Part shown: positions 43,801-56,500 of the stretch, piece by piece
Layout of the letters: each line of letters opens with the position of its first letter
Numbering within the stretch: the stretch's first letter is position 1
Assembly: GCA_916610825.1 (NCBI GenBank)
Contig: OU744450.1
Location: 310,001 to 374,000 of the forward strand
Reading direction: 5' to 3'
DNA from: Haliclystus octoradiatus
Lineage: Eukaryota > Cnidaria > Staurozoa > Stauromedusae > Haliclystidae
Length of the DNA stretch: 64,000 nucleotides
Made by a program: the position numbers and the translations under genes
The notes under the pieces: model-generated
What the model was told of the DNA's origin: nothing
The model's database searches: none
What the model saw: the letters and a program-made list of their open reading frames with translations, nothing else

Positions 43801-46800
43801 TTGGAAAACTCTACAAATGCTGTTCTAGTGATTTGAGAGGATATATGATTCAAAGCGTTCTTAGAGTTTAATAGGTTGTTAATTTCTTACTTGTATACAA
43901 TCGAAGAATTCTAAACGCGGCCTTCAGCCTTTGGGCTTGTTCCTCGCTGTATGCTGCATTGACTTGCGCAAAATGATACCGTAGGTATTGACCAACTTCT
44001 TCGTCTGATAGAAGGCAATACTCCTCCAGAGCACAATCACGACTCATTTTCTGTTGGGGGAAATCAACATGGTTTATTGACATCAAATTTAATATGAATA
44101 TGCAAATCAAAGGAATTCATAATCATAGGTGGCTGCTGATATAAATACAGTGTAACCCGCTTAAGTGCAAATCAAAATAAAGGAGTGGTGCAGGTGCCTT
44201 CGGTAGGGCGACACCATCTACATTATTATTACGGGTGCCTTCAGTAGGGCGACACCATCTACATTATTATTACGGGTGCCTTCAGTAGGGCAACACCATC
44301 TACATTATTATTACGGGTGCCTTCAGTAGGGCGACACCATCTACATTATTATTACGGGTGCCTTCGGTAGGGCGACACCATCTACATTACTATTACAGGT
44401 GCCTTCGGTAGGGCGACACCATCTACATTATTATTATGGGTGCCTTCGGTAGGGCAACACCATCTACATTATTATTACGGGTGCTTCGGTAGGGCGACAC
44501 CATCTATATTATTATTACGGGTGCCTTCGGTAGGGCGACACCATCTACATTATTATTACGGGTGCCTTCGGTAGGGCGACACCATCTACATTATTATTAC
44601 GGGTGCCTTCGGTAGGGCGACACCATCTACATTATTATTACGGGTGCCTTCGGTAGGGCGACACCATTTACATTATTATTACGGGTGCCTTCGGTAGGGC
44701 GACACCATCTACATTATTATTACGGGTGCCTTCGGTAGGGCAACACCATCTACATTACTATTACGGGTGCCTTCGGTAGGGCGACACCATCTACATTACT
44801 ATTACAGGTGCCTTCGGTAGGGCGACACCATCTACATTATTATTACGGGTGCCTTCGGTAGGGCGACACCATCTACATTACTATTACAGGTGCCTTCGGT
44901 AGGGCGACACCATCTACATTATTATTACGGGTGCCTTCGGTAGGGCGACACCATCTACATTATTATTACGGGTGCCTTCGGTAGGGCGACACCATCTACA
45001 TTATTATTACGGGTGCCCTCGGTAGGGCGACACCATCTACATTATTATTACGGGTACCTTCGGTAGGGCGACACCATCTACATTACTATTACGGGTGCCT
45101 TCGGTAGGGTAACACCATCTACATTACTATTACGGGTGCCTTCGGTAGGGCGACACCATCTACATTACTATTACAGGTGCCTTCGGTAGGGCGACACCAT
45201 CTACATTACTATTACAGGTGCCTTCGGTAGGGCGACACCATCTACATTATTATTACGGGTGTCTTCGGTAGGGCGACACCATCTACATTACTATTACAGG
45301 TGCCTTCGGTAGGGCGACACCATCTACATTATTATTACGGGTGCCTTCGGTAGGGCGACACCATCTACATTATTATTACGGGTGCCTTCGGTAGGGCGAC
45401 ACCATCTACATTATTATTACGGGTGCCTTCGGTAGGGCGACACCATCTACATTACTATTACGGGTGCCTTCGGTAGGGCGACACCATCTACATTACTATT
45501 ACAGGTGCCTTCGGTAGGGTGACACCATCTACATTATTATTACGGGTGCCTTCGGGAGGGCGACACCATCTACATTATTATTACGGATGCCTTCGGTAGG
45601 GCGACACCATCTACATTATTATTATGGGTTCCTTCGGTAGGGCAACATCATCTACATTATTATTACGGGTGCCTTCAGTAGGGTGACACCATCTACATTA
45701 TTATTACGGGTGCCTTCGGTAGGGCAACACCATCTACATTATTATTACGGGTGCCTTCGGTAGGGCGACACCATCTACATTACTATTACAGGTGCCTTCG
45801 GTAGGGCGACACCATCTACATTATTACTACGGGTGCCTTCGGTAGGGCAACACCATCTACATTACCTACTTATGTCTGGCTCATTGATGATTAAAATACA
45901 ATTGATTAAAGTGTATATCCCGGATATTGGGAGATTGCTTCTTTAGATAGAGAAAAAATTTCTATCAGTACATGTTCTTCTTGTATTTTTACTTAGCGCA
46001 AGCATTTCCCCCTCAAAAATGCAGTCAAAGTTACGATTTTGTGTCTCACTCTTTTTCCTCGAACAGGAACCCATTTATTTCCACAAGAGGGTTTACACCG
46101 AAAAAAATACCAAACTTTTTACTTATTTGTCTCTAAATAAAAAACCGCTAAACCAAATGACAATTTGCTTTCGGAATGAAATTTTCAACGTTCAGCTGAA
46201 GATTTAGAGCTTTATTTGATCAATATTCAAGATCCAGGTAAAGAGATATAAGCCTCTAAAGTCAAAAAGTTTTTAGTTTTGGATTTTTTCTCACTCAAGT
46301 GCTCACGCGATTAGCACCTCTTTACGACTTCGTCTAAGCAGGTTATCGCTGCTGGTTTTTGAAGGTATCTGACTATTTTCTGACGGTTTTTTATTTAGAG
46401 ACAAATAAGTAAAATGTTTAGTGTTTTTTCCGGTGTAAACTCTCTTGTTGAAAATAAACGGGTTCCTGTTCGTCATTTTGATGGCATTTTTGAAGGAGAA
46501 ATGATCGCGTAAAGTAAAAACACCAGAATATCATGTACAAATAGAAAATTTTTCTCTATCTAAAGCAGCAATCTCCCAATATCCGGGATATACACTTTAA
46601 AGGTAGATAATATTTCATCTAAATATGCAAAGTTGAACTGAATACTTGATAAAGTCTTGATAAGTCAAAGCAACAGACATAAACCATTTTCCTTTAACTT
46701 CCCTTCCTTAGCTTACTTTTTCTCTTTCTGGCATAGCACGAGCATGCAGATGAGATAAAGGGTACCACCCCCGAAGGTTTTCAGATCACCTCTGGTATGT

Positions 46801-47808
46801 CCGTGGCTTATGGTAATAAGTAGGTTTGCATTATAATGGATGCTATAGGCTACAAAAAAATCACAATATAACTGACCTCTGCAATGTCCGAGCGTAGTTC
46901 TACTACATCAAAGAACTGTACAGTACTTGGGTAATTACAGAACAATTCATCTACAATATTCCTGTCATGGACTGCTTCCAATTTAACAGCCATTTGCCTT
47001 GAGAAAAGTTTCATGATTTTGCCCTGGGAATAAATGTGAAATTATTAAATATAACAAACATTTCAATTTAAAAGATAGCATATTGCACAATGTAGTGATG
47101 ATGACAATCTAACATGAACTAATTCAGTAGTAATAGGCCTGAAGATTAAGTCTAAATGATGCACTTACCAGACAATGATGCACTTAATTTCTGCAAATAA
47201 TGATTTATGCATATCTGTAATGTCTTGCAGGAAATAATTCTTTAAAACTAGACAAATGATTGGTAGTCATGACCACGGCATGCGTAGACGAGAGTAGGTG
47301 AGAGGTTACTGTCATACATTTAATGCATACTATTAAATTTAGATGATATCTAAACATTGTGCAGGAGCTTATTAATTGTCTATAGACGTAGGCTATCTTA
47401 TATTTATCGATAGTAATTAACTAGAATTCAGAGCTCATTTCAAATTCCCAAATCAACACCATGTAAATGTGACTTAGGCAGTACATAGACAGAACTGATA
47501 GATGCAGCGTGGTACACAAGGAGTACAAATGTACAACCATCGAACCCGGTAGCATAGAAACCAGGAACCAATCAGACAAACAATTTTACCTCCAGTGTAT
47601 GAATCTCCTGTTGAATAATCCCTCTGGCTGAAGATAAACCAGAGCGTAGACCCTTCAGTCGGTTGTAGGCAAAATCAACCATACGCTGCAGCATCTCAAG
47701 TTGATCCAGCGTTGCTCTAAGATGATCCTTTGAAGGGTAACTGGTGAACGAACTGCCAGAAACGTCACCGTTGGTACGATCTAAACTCAATTCGTGGCTG
47801 CTCTCCAT
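37815..47808 (-). CDS. KSR: Kinase suppressor of Ras (KSR), complete
   Basis: Twenty exons: 47808-47590, 47023-46877, 44050-43891, 43045-42749, 42669-42490, 41934-41775, 41680-41571, 41493-41125, 40932-40836, 40759-40699, 40615-40529, 40038-39988, 39441-39347, 39267-39183, 39101-39013, 38931-38835, 38623-38487, 38406-38269, 38181-38052, 37976-37815; 2,871 nt, 956 residues. CA1/SAM-coiled-coil region about 30-175 ([28 protein letters not shown]). Ser/Pro-rich middle, including SRSKSDE. C1 zinc finger about 355-405 ([32 protein letters not shown]). Kinase domain about 648-905: [15 protein letters not shown] with Lys688, [20 protein letters not shown] (HKD in place of HRD, the KSR mark), DFG at 799-801, CYQAPE. 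KSR scaffolds RAF, MEK and ERK downstream of Ras in the cytosol and at the membrane. Mammalian KSR has Arg for Lys688; invertebrate KSRs keep Lys. An in-frame TAA lies seven codons before the ATG, supporting the start. Confidence 0.96.
40437..40520. repeat. Short direct repeat in KSR intron
   Basis: acggttgcttagacaggtaa at about 40437 recurs as acggttgctcagacaggtaa at about 40486, with aagta/agagt following. Intronic duplication of no known role. Confidence 0.7.
40905..40932 (-). repeat. KSR: (GAT)n coding repeat in KSR exon 9
   Basis: About ten consecutive GAT codons at the start of the exon give a poly-Asp run followed by SDDYDDDVG. The exon boundary falls inside the repeat, so length changes there stay in frame. 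Confidence 0.9.
44191..45876. repeat. 41-bp minisatellite, about 41 copies
   Basis: Head-to-tail 41-bp units of the form ggtgccttcggtagggcgac-accatctacattattattacg. Two main unit types alternate: one with attattattacggg and one with attactattacagg; further sites vary (cgg/cag, gcgac/gcaac). The array fills most of KSR intron 2. Each unit carries an inverted pair ggtgcc/ggcgacacc. Confidence 0.97.
45906..46600. mobile_element. TTAA-flanked inverted-repeat element
   Basis: TTAA at 45906-45909 and 46597-46600 flank ends AGTGTATATCCCGGATATTG and its reverse complement. The inverted similarity runs inward for over 200 nt on each side (gttctt/aagaac region, gtttacaccg, acttatttgtctctaaat). TTAA duplication suggests the piggyBac or Kolobok type. 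About 687 bp, no transposase; KSR intron 2, immediately next to the minisatellite. Confidence 0.88.
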
Positions 47809-48499
47809 CTTTAATATGAAGATCCCTGATTAAACCTAGCCAAGATATATATATTTAACATGATTTCAACATCTTTTGCTTAATAAATAAATATCCTTTG
47901 AGTCATCCAGATCACCCTCTTGTGGAATTGCACCATGCCAAACACCTGGCCAAAAGTTACGAGCGATTCATCTTCATCAGACAAGATACAAAACAAACTC
48001 AAAACAAATTGGCGGACTAGCAAATCAATAGAAAGACCATGGGTACTAATAATAACACACTTTCAAAATAAGCAGCTTGCTTTCATAATAACTCAAATAA
48101 AAGTGATTTTCTATAAAAACAATTTGAAAGTTGATGAAAATACGAAAATGAGTTTTGATTTTGAAAGTGTTGTTGTGGTTGCGCACAAGTCAATAAGAGA
48201 CTGGTAACTAACCTATCTCTTATGACAGAACTGTAGGTCGGAGTAAGGACAAAAGTTGCAGCGATCAACGAAAACATTAATTTGAAAATAAATTCAAACT
48301 TTATCACGGAATAGCCATATTCAAACATATTACCATTACTCCCCACCCAGAGTGTATTCGATTGTACGGATTTTGATTCAGACTAGATCTCCTCAAGATT
48401 TCCTAGGTACTCGACCCAACCCGGCCCAGAGTCCGGCATCTGTGGTTGAAATTGGAAAATGCCATTAAAAAATAATGTAACAGGATGCCATCGCAAAGA

Positions 48500-48680
48500 G
48501 TCCAAAGCTGGCAACTCGACGAAAATGACGAGGAAAGATTGATGGATACATAAAAGATATTCGCGTGCTGCGAGGTTGCTTGGGGTTCGAACCCGTTGAT
48601 ATAATTAGTGTGAATAAATGTCAGTCCTTTGAAAAAAAGTTATTTATAACTTTGAAGGTATGATGATGATGATGAGGAAT
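48500..48680 (+). mobile_element. SINE-like unit sharing a LINE 3' tail
   Basis: A perfect Pol III B-box word GGTTCGAACCC at 48584-48594 is followed by cagtcctttgaaaaaaagtt (48622-48641) and (gat)n, the same tail as the LINE fragment at 4.9 kb. A clear A box is not seen and the 5' end is uncertain. Confidence 0.5.
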
Positions 48681-48799
48681 ACAGCACTGGCGAGTGAGCG
48701 TTTAATACGTCATTCCCAATCTCACTCTCACCAGAGAATCTCACTGATCTCCCTGTGGCACTAGGAAGAGGTAGCTAAGGTTCTACCTGCATTAAACGG

Positions 48800-48937
48800 T
48801 TTTTGAAATTCTGAAAGTCCCTCGCGGAAAACATTTTTGCCTCATCTTTGTCACTTCTACATGTTCCTATACTGTGACTGTCTTTGCTACTACTACTACT
48901 TTCTAGTTTCAAATGTCTTTGCTGAATCGGGTTGTAA
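48800..48937 (-). other. Unassigned candidate exon
   Basis: Minus strand: acceptor CTGTTGCAG, then an open phase-2 stretch including YNPIQQRHLKLESSSSSKD and KMFSARDFQNFKNRLMQ, then a GTAGAA donor. Composition is protein-like, but I cannot connect it to KSR (which has a stop just before its ATG) or name a family. Confidence 0.3.
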
Positions 48938-49855
48938 CTGCAACAGCAGACAGTTTCTGTGGAGTCTTTCACGGCAGTGAGGGCGCATGTCTCAGCTGGT
49001 GTGCATACCTTTCAATTTCAACACTGTTCAGTTTAATTCCCTCATCATCACCATGCCGATCATAGTGACAATATTTTAGTGTTATCTTTGCCATTCCCCA
49101 ACCAAAACCTGCTGTAAAGTAGCAACTATGTAGTCATTAATGAATGATGCCGCCAATTAAAACGAAGCGAAGAAGGAAGCTACGCGCCACTGGCAGGCCG
49201 ACCCCATCAGCAGGGGGCATATTTCTAAGATGGAAACAGCATTCATTCAGCGGGGGGATCCGCACGTTTACAATTCTCACGATGTTCAAGAACCATGACG
49301 AATATGTACGTTATGTCACGTGATCAATACACCCCACTAGGAGACTGGAGTGTCTTTTTCATCATTTAAAGAACATCATCCCAGCACGGTATCTGTTTTC
49401 ATTATTAATGAAACATGCGGTGTATAACCCAGCCGAGGGTTTCTACATTAGCCGAAAATTTCTTCCGTTCCCTTTTATCAGGTAACTGTGACAGTTTCCA
49501 TGGTAGCAAACGTCATGAATGTATTATTCACGTAGCCATAGGGCATTCATAATAAAATAACGTGATAATTCATCTCTTTGATGTACGATGGATAGTCACG
49601 TGCAATAGACCATACGAACTGCCGATGGATAATATCATAGTCAATATTACCACATCAATTATTCTGTCGTTGCGATCAACCAACCAACTTCTAAAGATTA
49701 CTGACGGTGGATATATGACCTCACTTCAAAAGTAATCTTTCAATGTAAGCATGCATGATGTTGATACAAGTATATAAGCATAGATAAGTAAAAGGATTTG
49801 AAATGAATGAGTATAAACTGAGATAGGTAACACTTACTATTCCCAGGCGCGCTTT

Positions 49856-50227
49856 CTATATCCTTTGTACATAATTCGAAGGTATTTGTTCATGAATGTG
49901 ACTATAAGCTACAGCATTAAACAAAATTTTAATTTTCAAATACTTGAGACGGACTTGCGATGTAATCTTTTTCATTAAAATTGTTCGCGTAATTACATGA
50001 TAAATCCGAGGCGGCATTTTGAAATGCGTTTGATGCCCGCACTGTTGCAGCATTTCATTGTTGGCATAACGATACGGCTTGCAGTAAGTTGTTGCTGTTG
50101 CTGCTCCCGCGTTCCATGCAAACAATTTACTACTGCGGATATCCTGGACTGTCAAGCTTCTTAATAGCACTACCCATGAGACATTGCTAGCCCATGCCAC
50201 GCGCCTTTGTGTATTCTGTACACGCAT
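49856..50227 (-). other. Unassigned 123-codon open frame
   Basis: The frame starts MRVQNTQRRVAWASNVSWVV, is basic with few acid residues in its first half, and could be a mitochondrial presequence. A GTAAGT donor occurs at about 49,841 just beyond the stop. No family recognised; it may be chance. Confidence 0.25.
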
Positions 50228-50592
50228 TGTTCGACCTCATTTGTATATAGTCTACGTCCTAAATAATCACAAGCTATTCTTAAATTAAAAACACGAGGCT
50301 AGCACAGGATCATAACATTCATTATTCACAAACAGACCAATTTATTATTCGTTTTATTTTATTTTTAAAGGTCGTTTAATTTTGGAAGGCGTGATAAGTG
50401 AGGATTTCTTGATTTGAAAGCTGCGGTTTTCCTATCATTAGATCTTTATTAGCAGTCAACTGCGAAGGACATTTGCGTCAACAGTGACAATTAGTTTCGA
50501 CAGTGTTAGCGATCCTTCGTTCTTTCAGTAAAAACGCCAGTTGAGTGTGTCACTCCGTCTGTATTATCACATCTGATCATCTCAGCATAATC

Positions 50593-53218
50593 ATGAGTTT
50601 CAATTGCTTCTATGCCATGCTGATGGCTGTTGGTTTTGTAACCAGTCTCATCGAAGCAAAAGAAGAAATCAAGAAAGAAGATGAACGTAAGTACGAATCA
50701 TTCCATTCCGTGTTGTTATTTATTAATAGTCATACAGCATGATGGTGTTGTATGGATCATGCAACAATCATAAGCAACATGAGGGGATCAACAGTCTTAC
50801 CCTACGGTATACCTGGCTGAGTATGTATGACGTTCGTAGTATCATGGGGATGATTATGAGAATAGTATAGAAGTTAATTAATACAGAATGAACTAAGAAG
50901 ACGACGGTGAAAACAGGGGTTAGATTTTGTTTGCCCGTGTGAGGAAGCGTCAGTTTTTTTAGTTCTTTTTGAAATAGATTGAATTAGATGGGCCATAGAA
51001 AGTGATTGATCGTTTCAGTTCAAAAGATGGATTGAGTGCCGACATGATTGGCTGCGAGTGTTTACCAACAGAGTTTAAATGATACCATTCAATCGACACT
51101 TGAGAAGATATGCTATGATTGTTCAAAACTCTAAACTTATTCAAATAGATTCTCATAAAATGACGTCATAATAACCAGTCAATCTAATCACTCGAATGAT
51201 TGTCATTTCAACGCGATTGGTCATACGCAGATGATAATAGAACGAGGCTGCTGCTGTAATAAATCATACTCATTTTATATTTCTTAGTAAAAAGTTTTGA
51301 AAGTAGCGGATTTGAACTCTCACCCGTAGTCTCGTAGTCATCTAAACTAACCGTCTGATATTACGTAAACCAAATAATCTGTCTGCGTTGTTTTGTTTGC
51401 CTATCAGTTCCCTTAAAACGCCCATGGTGTTTATTTGTGTGTTTGTTTCCATCAATAGTTTCTAAGCAATATGCCGATACCTGTAAAGATGTAGCGTCTG
51501 TGAAACAATGTTCTTTCTGGAAACAAAATGGCGCCTGCATCACTCATTCAAATCGCTTACATCGTCTCTGCCAGAAAACATGCGGGTTTTGCGGTAAGTA
51601 TCGCCGGAAAAGAATTCAATGAGAAATTACGGATACGCCATTTGTTGTATCCGTCAACTTATCTAATCCCAATTAATTGACAGGCAAAGAAGTTTGTACA
51701 GATCTTGGTTCATCGCAGCGATGCACTTTCATGAGAATAAATGGTGCGTGTCACACACATCGTCATTTCATGAGAAAAGTTTGCGCCAGAACATGTCAGT
51801 TATGCGGTGAGTAATTAAACACGCATTCAAACTGCACGGTTTTGATTAATATAACCAGATGGTAGAATTATATACAATATCTGATCGATGATAAATGCAA
51901 ACTATCAGACAATCATATTTGCTACTAATAGCCTTTGGCGATCAACAGGCAATTCAATCTAAAGTTAGATATAATCATAGACTAATACTGTGATGAAGTT
52001 GCCTGATGATCGCCAAAGGTGTAAACTATTAGCATAGCTCTCTGCATGTATGGCACTGTTAATTAAGCAGCAAAAACTGAACTATTTATTACAAAGGCAT
52101 TTCTTGTCTGTTTGATGGTTAATGAATGTGGTAATATTGCCATTAGAGGTAGGTCTGAATCGGATCGGATTCGCAAACCTCTAATTGCCATGTATGTTGT
52201 CTACTAGATCTAAATAGTAAATGCGAGTACAAGATTTGTCCGGCTGGAAAGTATTGCAATGCAAATAAAAAAGGAGAAATCTACTGTGACTGCAACAGAC
52301 ACTGTGAAAGAAGATACCAATACAAAAAGCTTGGCAGTGTGTGTTCATCAGACGGAAGGACATTTGCTGATTATTGTAAAATGAAACACACGGCATGCCG
52401 GGAAGGATTGGAGCTGACGGTGAAACATTACGGCGCATGCCCAGTAGCAGGTGCGTTATTTAATAGGCGCATGCATTTGTGTTTAATTTGTTTGTGCTTC
52501 GATTATAATTAATGATTGGTTAATTGTTTTGGATTTAGTCCGTTGTCAAGATGCCTCCGCTGAAACAAAGTCGGGTTTATGCAAGACCTGGAAGCGAGCC
52601 AAAGCATGTTCTCTATACAGAGATACAATGTTTCAGTACTGTGCAAAGACCTGCGATTTATGTCATTTACACAGTGAGTCTCATCATCGCACACTCGATG
52701 AAAGTGGCGATTGAAATCATTGATGTTTGGTTGAGAATTCTTATTTAATTTTCTACAGGGGCAGCCGCACCGCCGTTGACATGCGCAGATACTGAATTTG
52801 GATGTTGCTGGGATGGAAGTGCCGCAAAAGGGGCTGGACTCAAGGGATGTCGAGGTATCATGATTCAATATACCAGATGCTAGATGGATGGATCTCATCT
52901 ATTTTGAGTAAAGTTCAATCTTTTTTATCATTTCAGATTGCAAGGACACATACCCAAACACCTGTCTCACTTTCATGAGCGATTGTAATTCAACAATGAA
53001 AAAGAACAAGGCATTCATGAAACAGCATTGTCCAGCAACGTGCCAGTTTTGTGGTAAGTGCTACGACCAGACTCACACCCGGTACTCGCATAGTATAGAA
53101 TGTATTATTAATCAATCGGGTTGATGATTTATTAACAGTTCCGCTGAAAGGCACGCCGGGTAAAGAACGCGCCAATGTCAATCGATTCATCTCAATCATT
53201 CGAAGCTCTTCAACGTAA
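50593..53218 (+). CDS. Secreted protein with four ShKT domains, a follistatin/Kazal module and a papilin-like CC module
   Basis: Exons 50593-50686, 51459-51593, 51684-51806, 52208-52450, 52539-52673, 52759-52854, 52937-53053, 53139-53218; 340 residues; every intron is phase 1, so each module sits on its own symmetric exon. Signal peptide MSFNCFYAMLMAVGFVTSLI. ShKT domains at about 36-76, 81-117, 200-238 and 276-314. Exon 4 (118-198) reads CEYKICPAGKYC, CDCNRHC, then VCSSDGRTFADYC and GACP: a FOLN segment plus Kazal domain, as in follistatin, agrin and SPARC-like proteins. Exon 6 has FGCCWDGSAAKG and KGCR, the papilin-type motif. The C-terminal 26 residues are basic. Probably extracellular matrix or secreted; protease-inhibitor activity of the Kazal part is possible but the exposed loop is not typical. 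An acceptor-like CTCAG ends 8 nt before the ATG. Confidence 0.9.
51306..51352 (-). mobile_element. Degenerate tRNA-derived SINE head
   Basis: Minus strand carries TAGTTTAGATG (matches the Pol III A-box pattern) and, 20 nt on, GAGTTCAAATCC (B-box pattern). The arms do not pair as in a working tRNA, so a SINE remnant is likelier than a tRNA gene. In intron 1 of the ShKT/Kazal gene. Confidence 0.4.
51921..52038. repeat. Small foldback element
   Basis: gctactaatagcctttggcg...aggcaa (51921-51952) is inverted at 51999-52038 (ttgcctg...cgccaaagg...ctattagcatagc) with a few mismatches. About 118 bp, in intron 3 of the ShKT/Kazal gene. Confidence 0.75.
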
Positions 53219-53510
53219 AAAGACAGACATTATGTTAAACACAAATGTAAAACAGTAGGATAATAGATATAATATTTATGTAGTTACAAGACGAGACAGG
53301 ACTGCTTTGCTTTCATTCAAACTTTTATTAATTTTACTCTGAATGAAAAAACAATTATATAACCGGATTACCGTATGAATTATAATTGCACAAAGTAAAC
53401 CATTTTGTAAATGATTATTAGAATAGATTGATATGATATAAATATACATAAATATATACAATGTTAATGAAATTACAGCATCATCAATAAATTTATAAAT
53501 TAATTTCTGA
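53219..53510. terminator. Convergent 3' region of the ShKT/Kazal gene and ESS2
   Basis: 292 nt between the two stop codons. A minus-strand AATAAA at 53324-53329 serves ESS2; the first plus-strand AATAAA is at 53486-53491, close to the ESS2 stop. The two 3' untranslated regions therefore overlap if these signals are used. Confidence 0.55.
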
Positions 53511-56500
53511 TTATGGAATTAGGTTCAATAGATTATCGGTCAGTGACGGCGTTAATGGACCTCTAGAAGATAAAGGCGTTGTTGTTGATTTAACCGCCGT
53601 CTTGGGAGTTGAACGTCGGGATGAACCAGGCGTGGATCGCGGGCTTGATAGCCGTCGTGGAGAAGGCGAATAAGCCGCTTGAAGAGATCTATCTGACGAC
53701 CGACGAATGTTCGATTTGATAAGACGTTGTGCTGCTGGTGAAAGAGATGTGATTCGTTCTGATGTTGCTTGGCGACCGGCCCTGTAATTGAAGGAACATC
53801 AGTCAGATGATGTGGAATCAATCCACAACATGAGATAACTTATGAATTGTGGTAATTAATGAATTTGATTAATTTACCTTTTTGTAGAGAGAGCAGCAGC
53901 AGCAACCAAAGCAGCTTTCCTTTTATCGCGGTGTGTTTTACTTGCCTCTTCAGCCAACCGATGCCCAATAGCTTCACGTTTCGGTGGTTCTGGGATTTTA
54001 AATGAAGCTGCGGATGAGCTGGGCGTGGCATCTAGGCGTAGAGGGGTACCTTCAATTGTTCCCCATGTCATCATTGGCGATTCATTAACACCTGTAACAT
54101 AAATCCATCATTTTTACATTTTGTTATTTGATCCACAGTATGATAATATGATATTACGAGTGAGCATATAATTGATATACCTGGTGCAGGGGAAGGCTCG
54201 GCAACAAGGCCATAGCCTCTGATCTGCGGTGTGCCTAACGATGCTTGGAGGTTTCCATCCACACCTATTTTACCAACTGCCTTCTGCATCATAGCATGAT
54301 CACGTGATGAGTTAGACAGGGCTTGTTGGCTTGACCTGGTGTCAAATGGATTTGATTGGAAGCGAGTGTTTTCATGACAAATCTGTCGCTCTTCTTTGGC
54401 TGATTTTTCAATGATCTCTTGATTGCTGAGCTTAGCACCATCAGGAACATACATCAACGCATTCCTAGGTGTGTACTTCCATGTCTCCACCTTTGTCCCA
54501 TACTCTAATGCTTTAACTGAGTCACTCTTACAAGATTCTATGGCAAGGTTGTTTGCCTCTCTTTCAGTCTGCTGAGAACTAGCCTCGTATAGCCATGCAT
54601 ATTTATTTCTGCGCTTCTTTTTCATGTCTTCCATAACCACCTCAAAAGAGGCGTTGTCTTCACTGGTGTTGTTTGATAAGAAATTATCCAAACAAACAGA
54701 AGTGAATATACCTTCATCATTTGTTTGCTGTTCGACAGATGGACCTATAGCAAGCAATAATGAATACGTACCAATTGGTATCCCTTTGCATGTTTAAAGA
54801 TTTATAGAAGTAGTCCCAAGATACTGTCCCTGGATCTAAAATCTATTTCTACATGTTCTGTGTCAATGTTTGATGCGAAAAAAGATGCAAATTCTTATTT
54901 TCATAATTCATTACTAAATTAAAATATGAATTATACTTGGTAAAATATATTGCAGCCAGACCGTCATAATTCGCTTTTTGCTCGAAAGTGCCGAATTGTC
55001 AGGAAACCTTGAGGTGTATATCCCGGATATTTGGAGATCAGAAAATTATTTATTGGTACATGGTGTTCTTATGTTTTTGCTTTGCGCAATCAATTCCTCT
55101 TCAAAAATGCAGTCAAAGTGATGATTTTGTGTCTCACTCTTTTTCCACCACCGGGGACCTGTTCATTTTCCACAAGAAGGTTTACACCGAAAAAACACTG
55201 AAGATTGTACTTATTTGTCTCTAAAAAAATTGGATTTTTTTATTTCAAGTGTTTATGCGGCTGGCACATCTTTACAATTTTGCCTAGACAAGGGTACTTG
55301 AAATCCCCATCGACTATACTGAGATCAAATTCGATTTTTCCTAATTAGAAAGACCTTTTATTTATCTCTTTTGTTGGACCTCAAATAATCATAAATAATT
55401 ATCTGCATCTTGAAATGAACGTTGATATAATCATTCTGAAAGCGGATTGTCATTCAAGTGTAAAATCATAAAATCAGTTGCACAACAGAGCTGGTGGGGA
55501 TAACCCCCCTTCTTAACAATTATAACTTTTTAGTAGCTATGATATTGATGATCCCTACCTTCCTTTGATGGAGTTTTTAATTTATAATTGAGACGTTCAA
55601 TTTGAAGTTTTAAATTTCTTAATTTTTCAGAATCGTTAGTATCAATTGCGTCGGCATAATCTTGTTCCAATCCAAGACGCTTCAAATCGGGGAAGAAATC
55701 TCTCTCAATTATGTCACCCACAGTCTGCAATTAATGGATAATTAGTTGAATTGAAAAGAGTCTATTCAACTCCTAAATTTTCGGATATATACCGTTGCAT
55801 AAATTGCAAATATAAAACCGAAATATAACTGCGTAGAGCCTATTAATACCACATAGTTGTTTAGGTTTACCGATATACTATTGAATAAGGGACAAAGATG
55901 ACACGCAAGAAAGACACCGTAGGTTATTGTAGTTGATTACTGATATCTTTAGTTAAACACGATGACGATGTACACTTGAAAGATTGAGTAATACTACAAT
56001 TTACCAATACTTCATACTCAAAAAAAAGAAAATGCAAGTTAGCATTACGTCATAATCATCATCGTCGTCGTCGTCCAGGGAGCCGGAGCAGCAGAAGGGC
56101 AGGGTCCAACAATAGTAGGAATTTTGCAATCCTAGACTACGGAAGAGCAATTTTTTATGATTTATGGGTCAAACATCAATAGCAAAAAAATCAAAAGAAA
56201 ATGTTGAAATGCCAGAAAAGGGATTCCAGAAAGCTGAACCTTTTGTCGTACCCTGCAGAAGGGTCAGCTCTTTGAGGCAGAGGGGCGATGGGGGGGGGGG
56301 GCAGAAAGTGCCACTTTGTATAATTATTTATAAATATAAACATTTACTTAGGCTACTGAATGAAGACCTGGGAAAATTTGAATAGAAATTATTTATAGTA
56401 ACGACGAAGAATAACGAAATATATACAGACACAGAAGAAGTAATCATGACGTTATACATACATTATCATACACATCGTTCGTGATATTTTTGCAATAGGG

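Larger units (their letters stand above)
47809..50592. promoter_or_regulatory. Divergent region between KSR and the ShKT/Kazal gene
   Basis: 2.8 kb between opposite start codons; holds both promoters. It also contains a SINE-like unit (48.5-48.7 kb) and unassigned open stretches on the minus strand, listed separately. Confidence 0.5.

Noticed and set aside
44191..45876. CRISPR-like regular repeats
   Set aside because: Units are contiguous 41-bp copies without unique spacers in an animal intron: a minisatellite.
51290..51362. Functional tRNA gene
   Set aside because: A- and B-box words are present but the T and acceptor arms do not pair.
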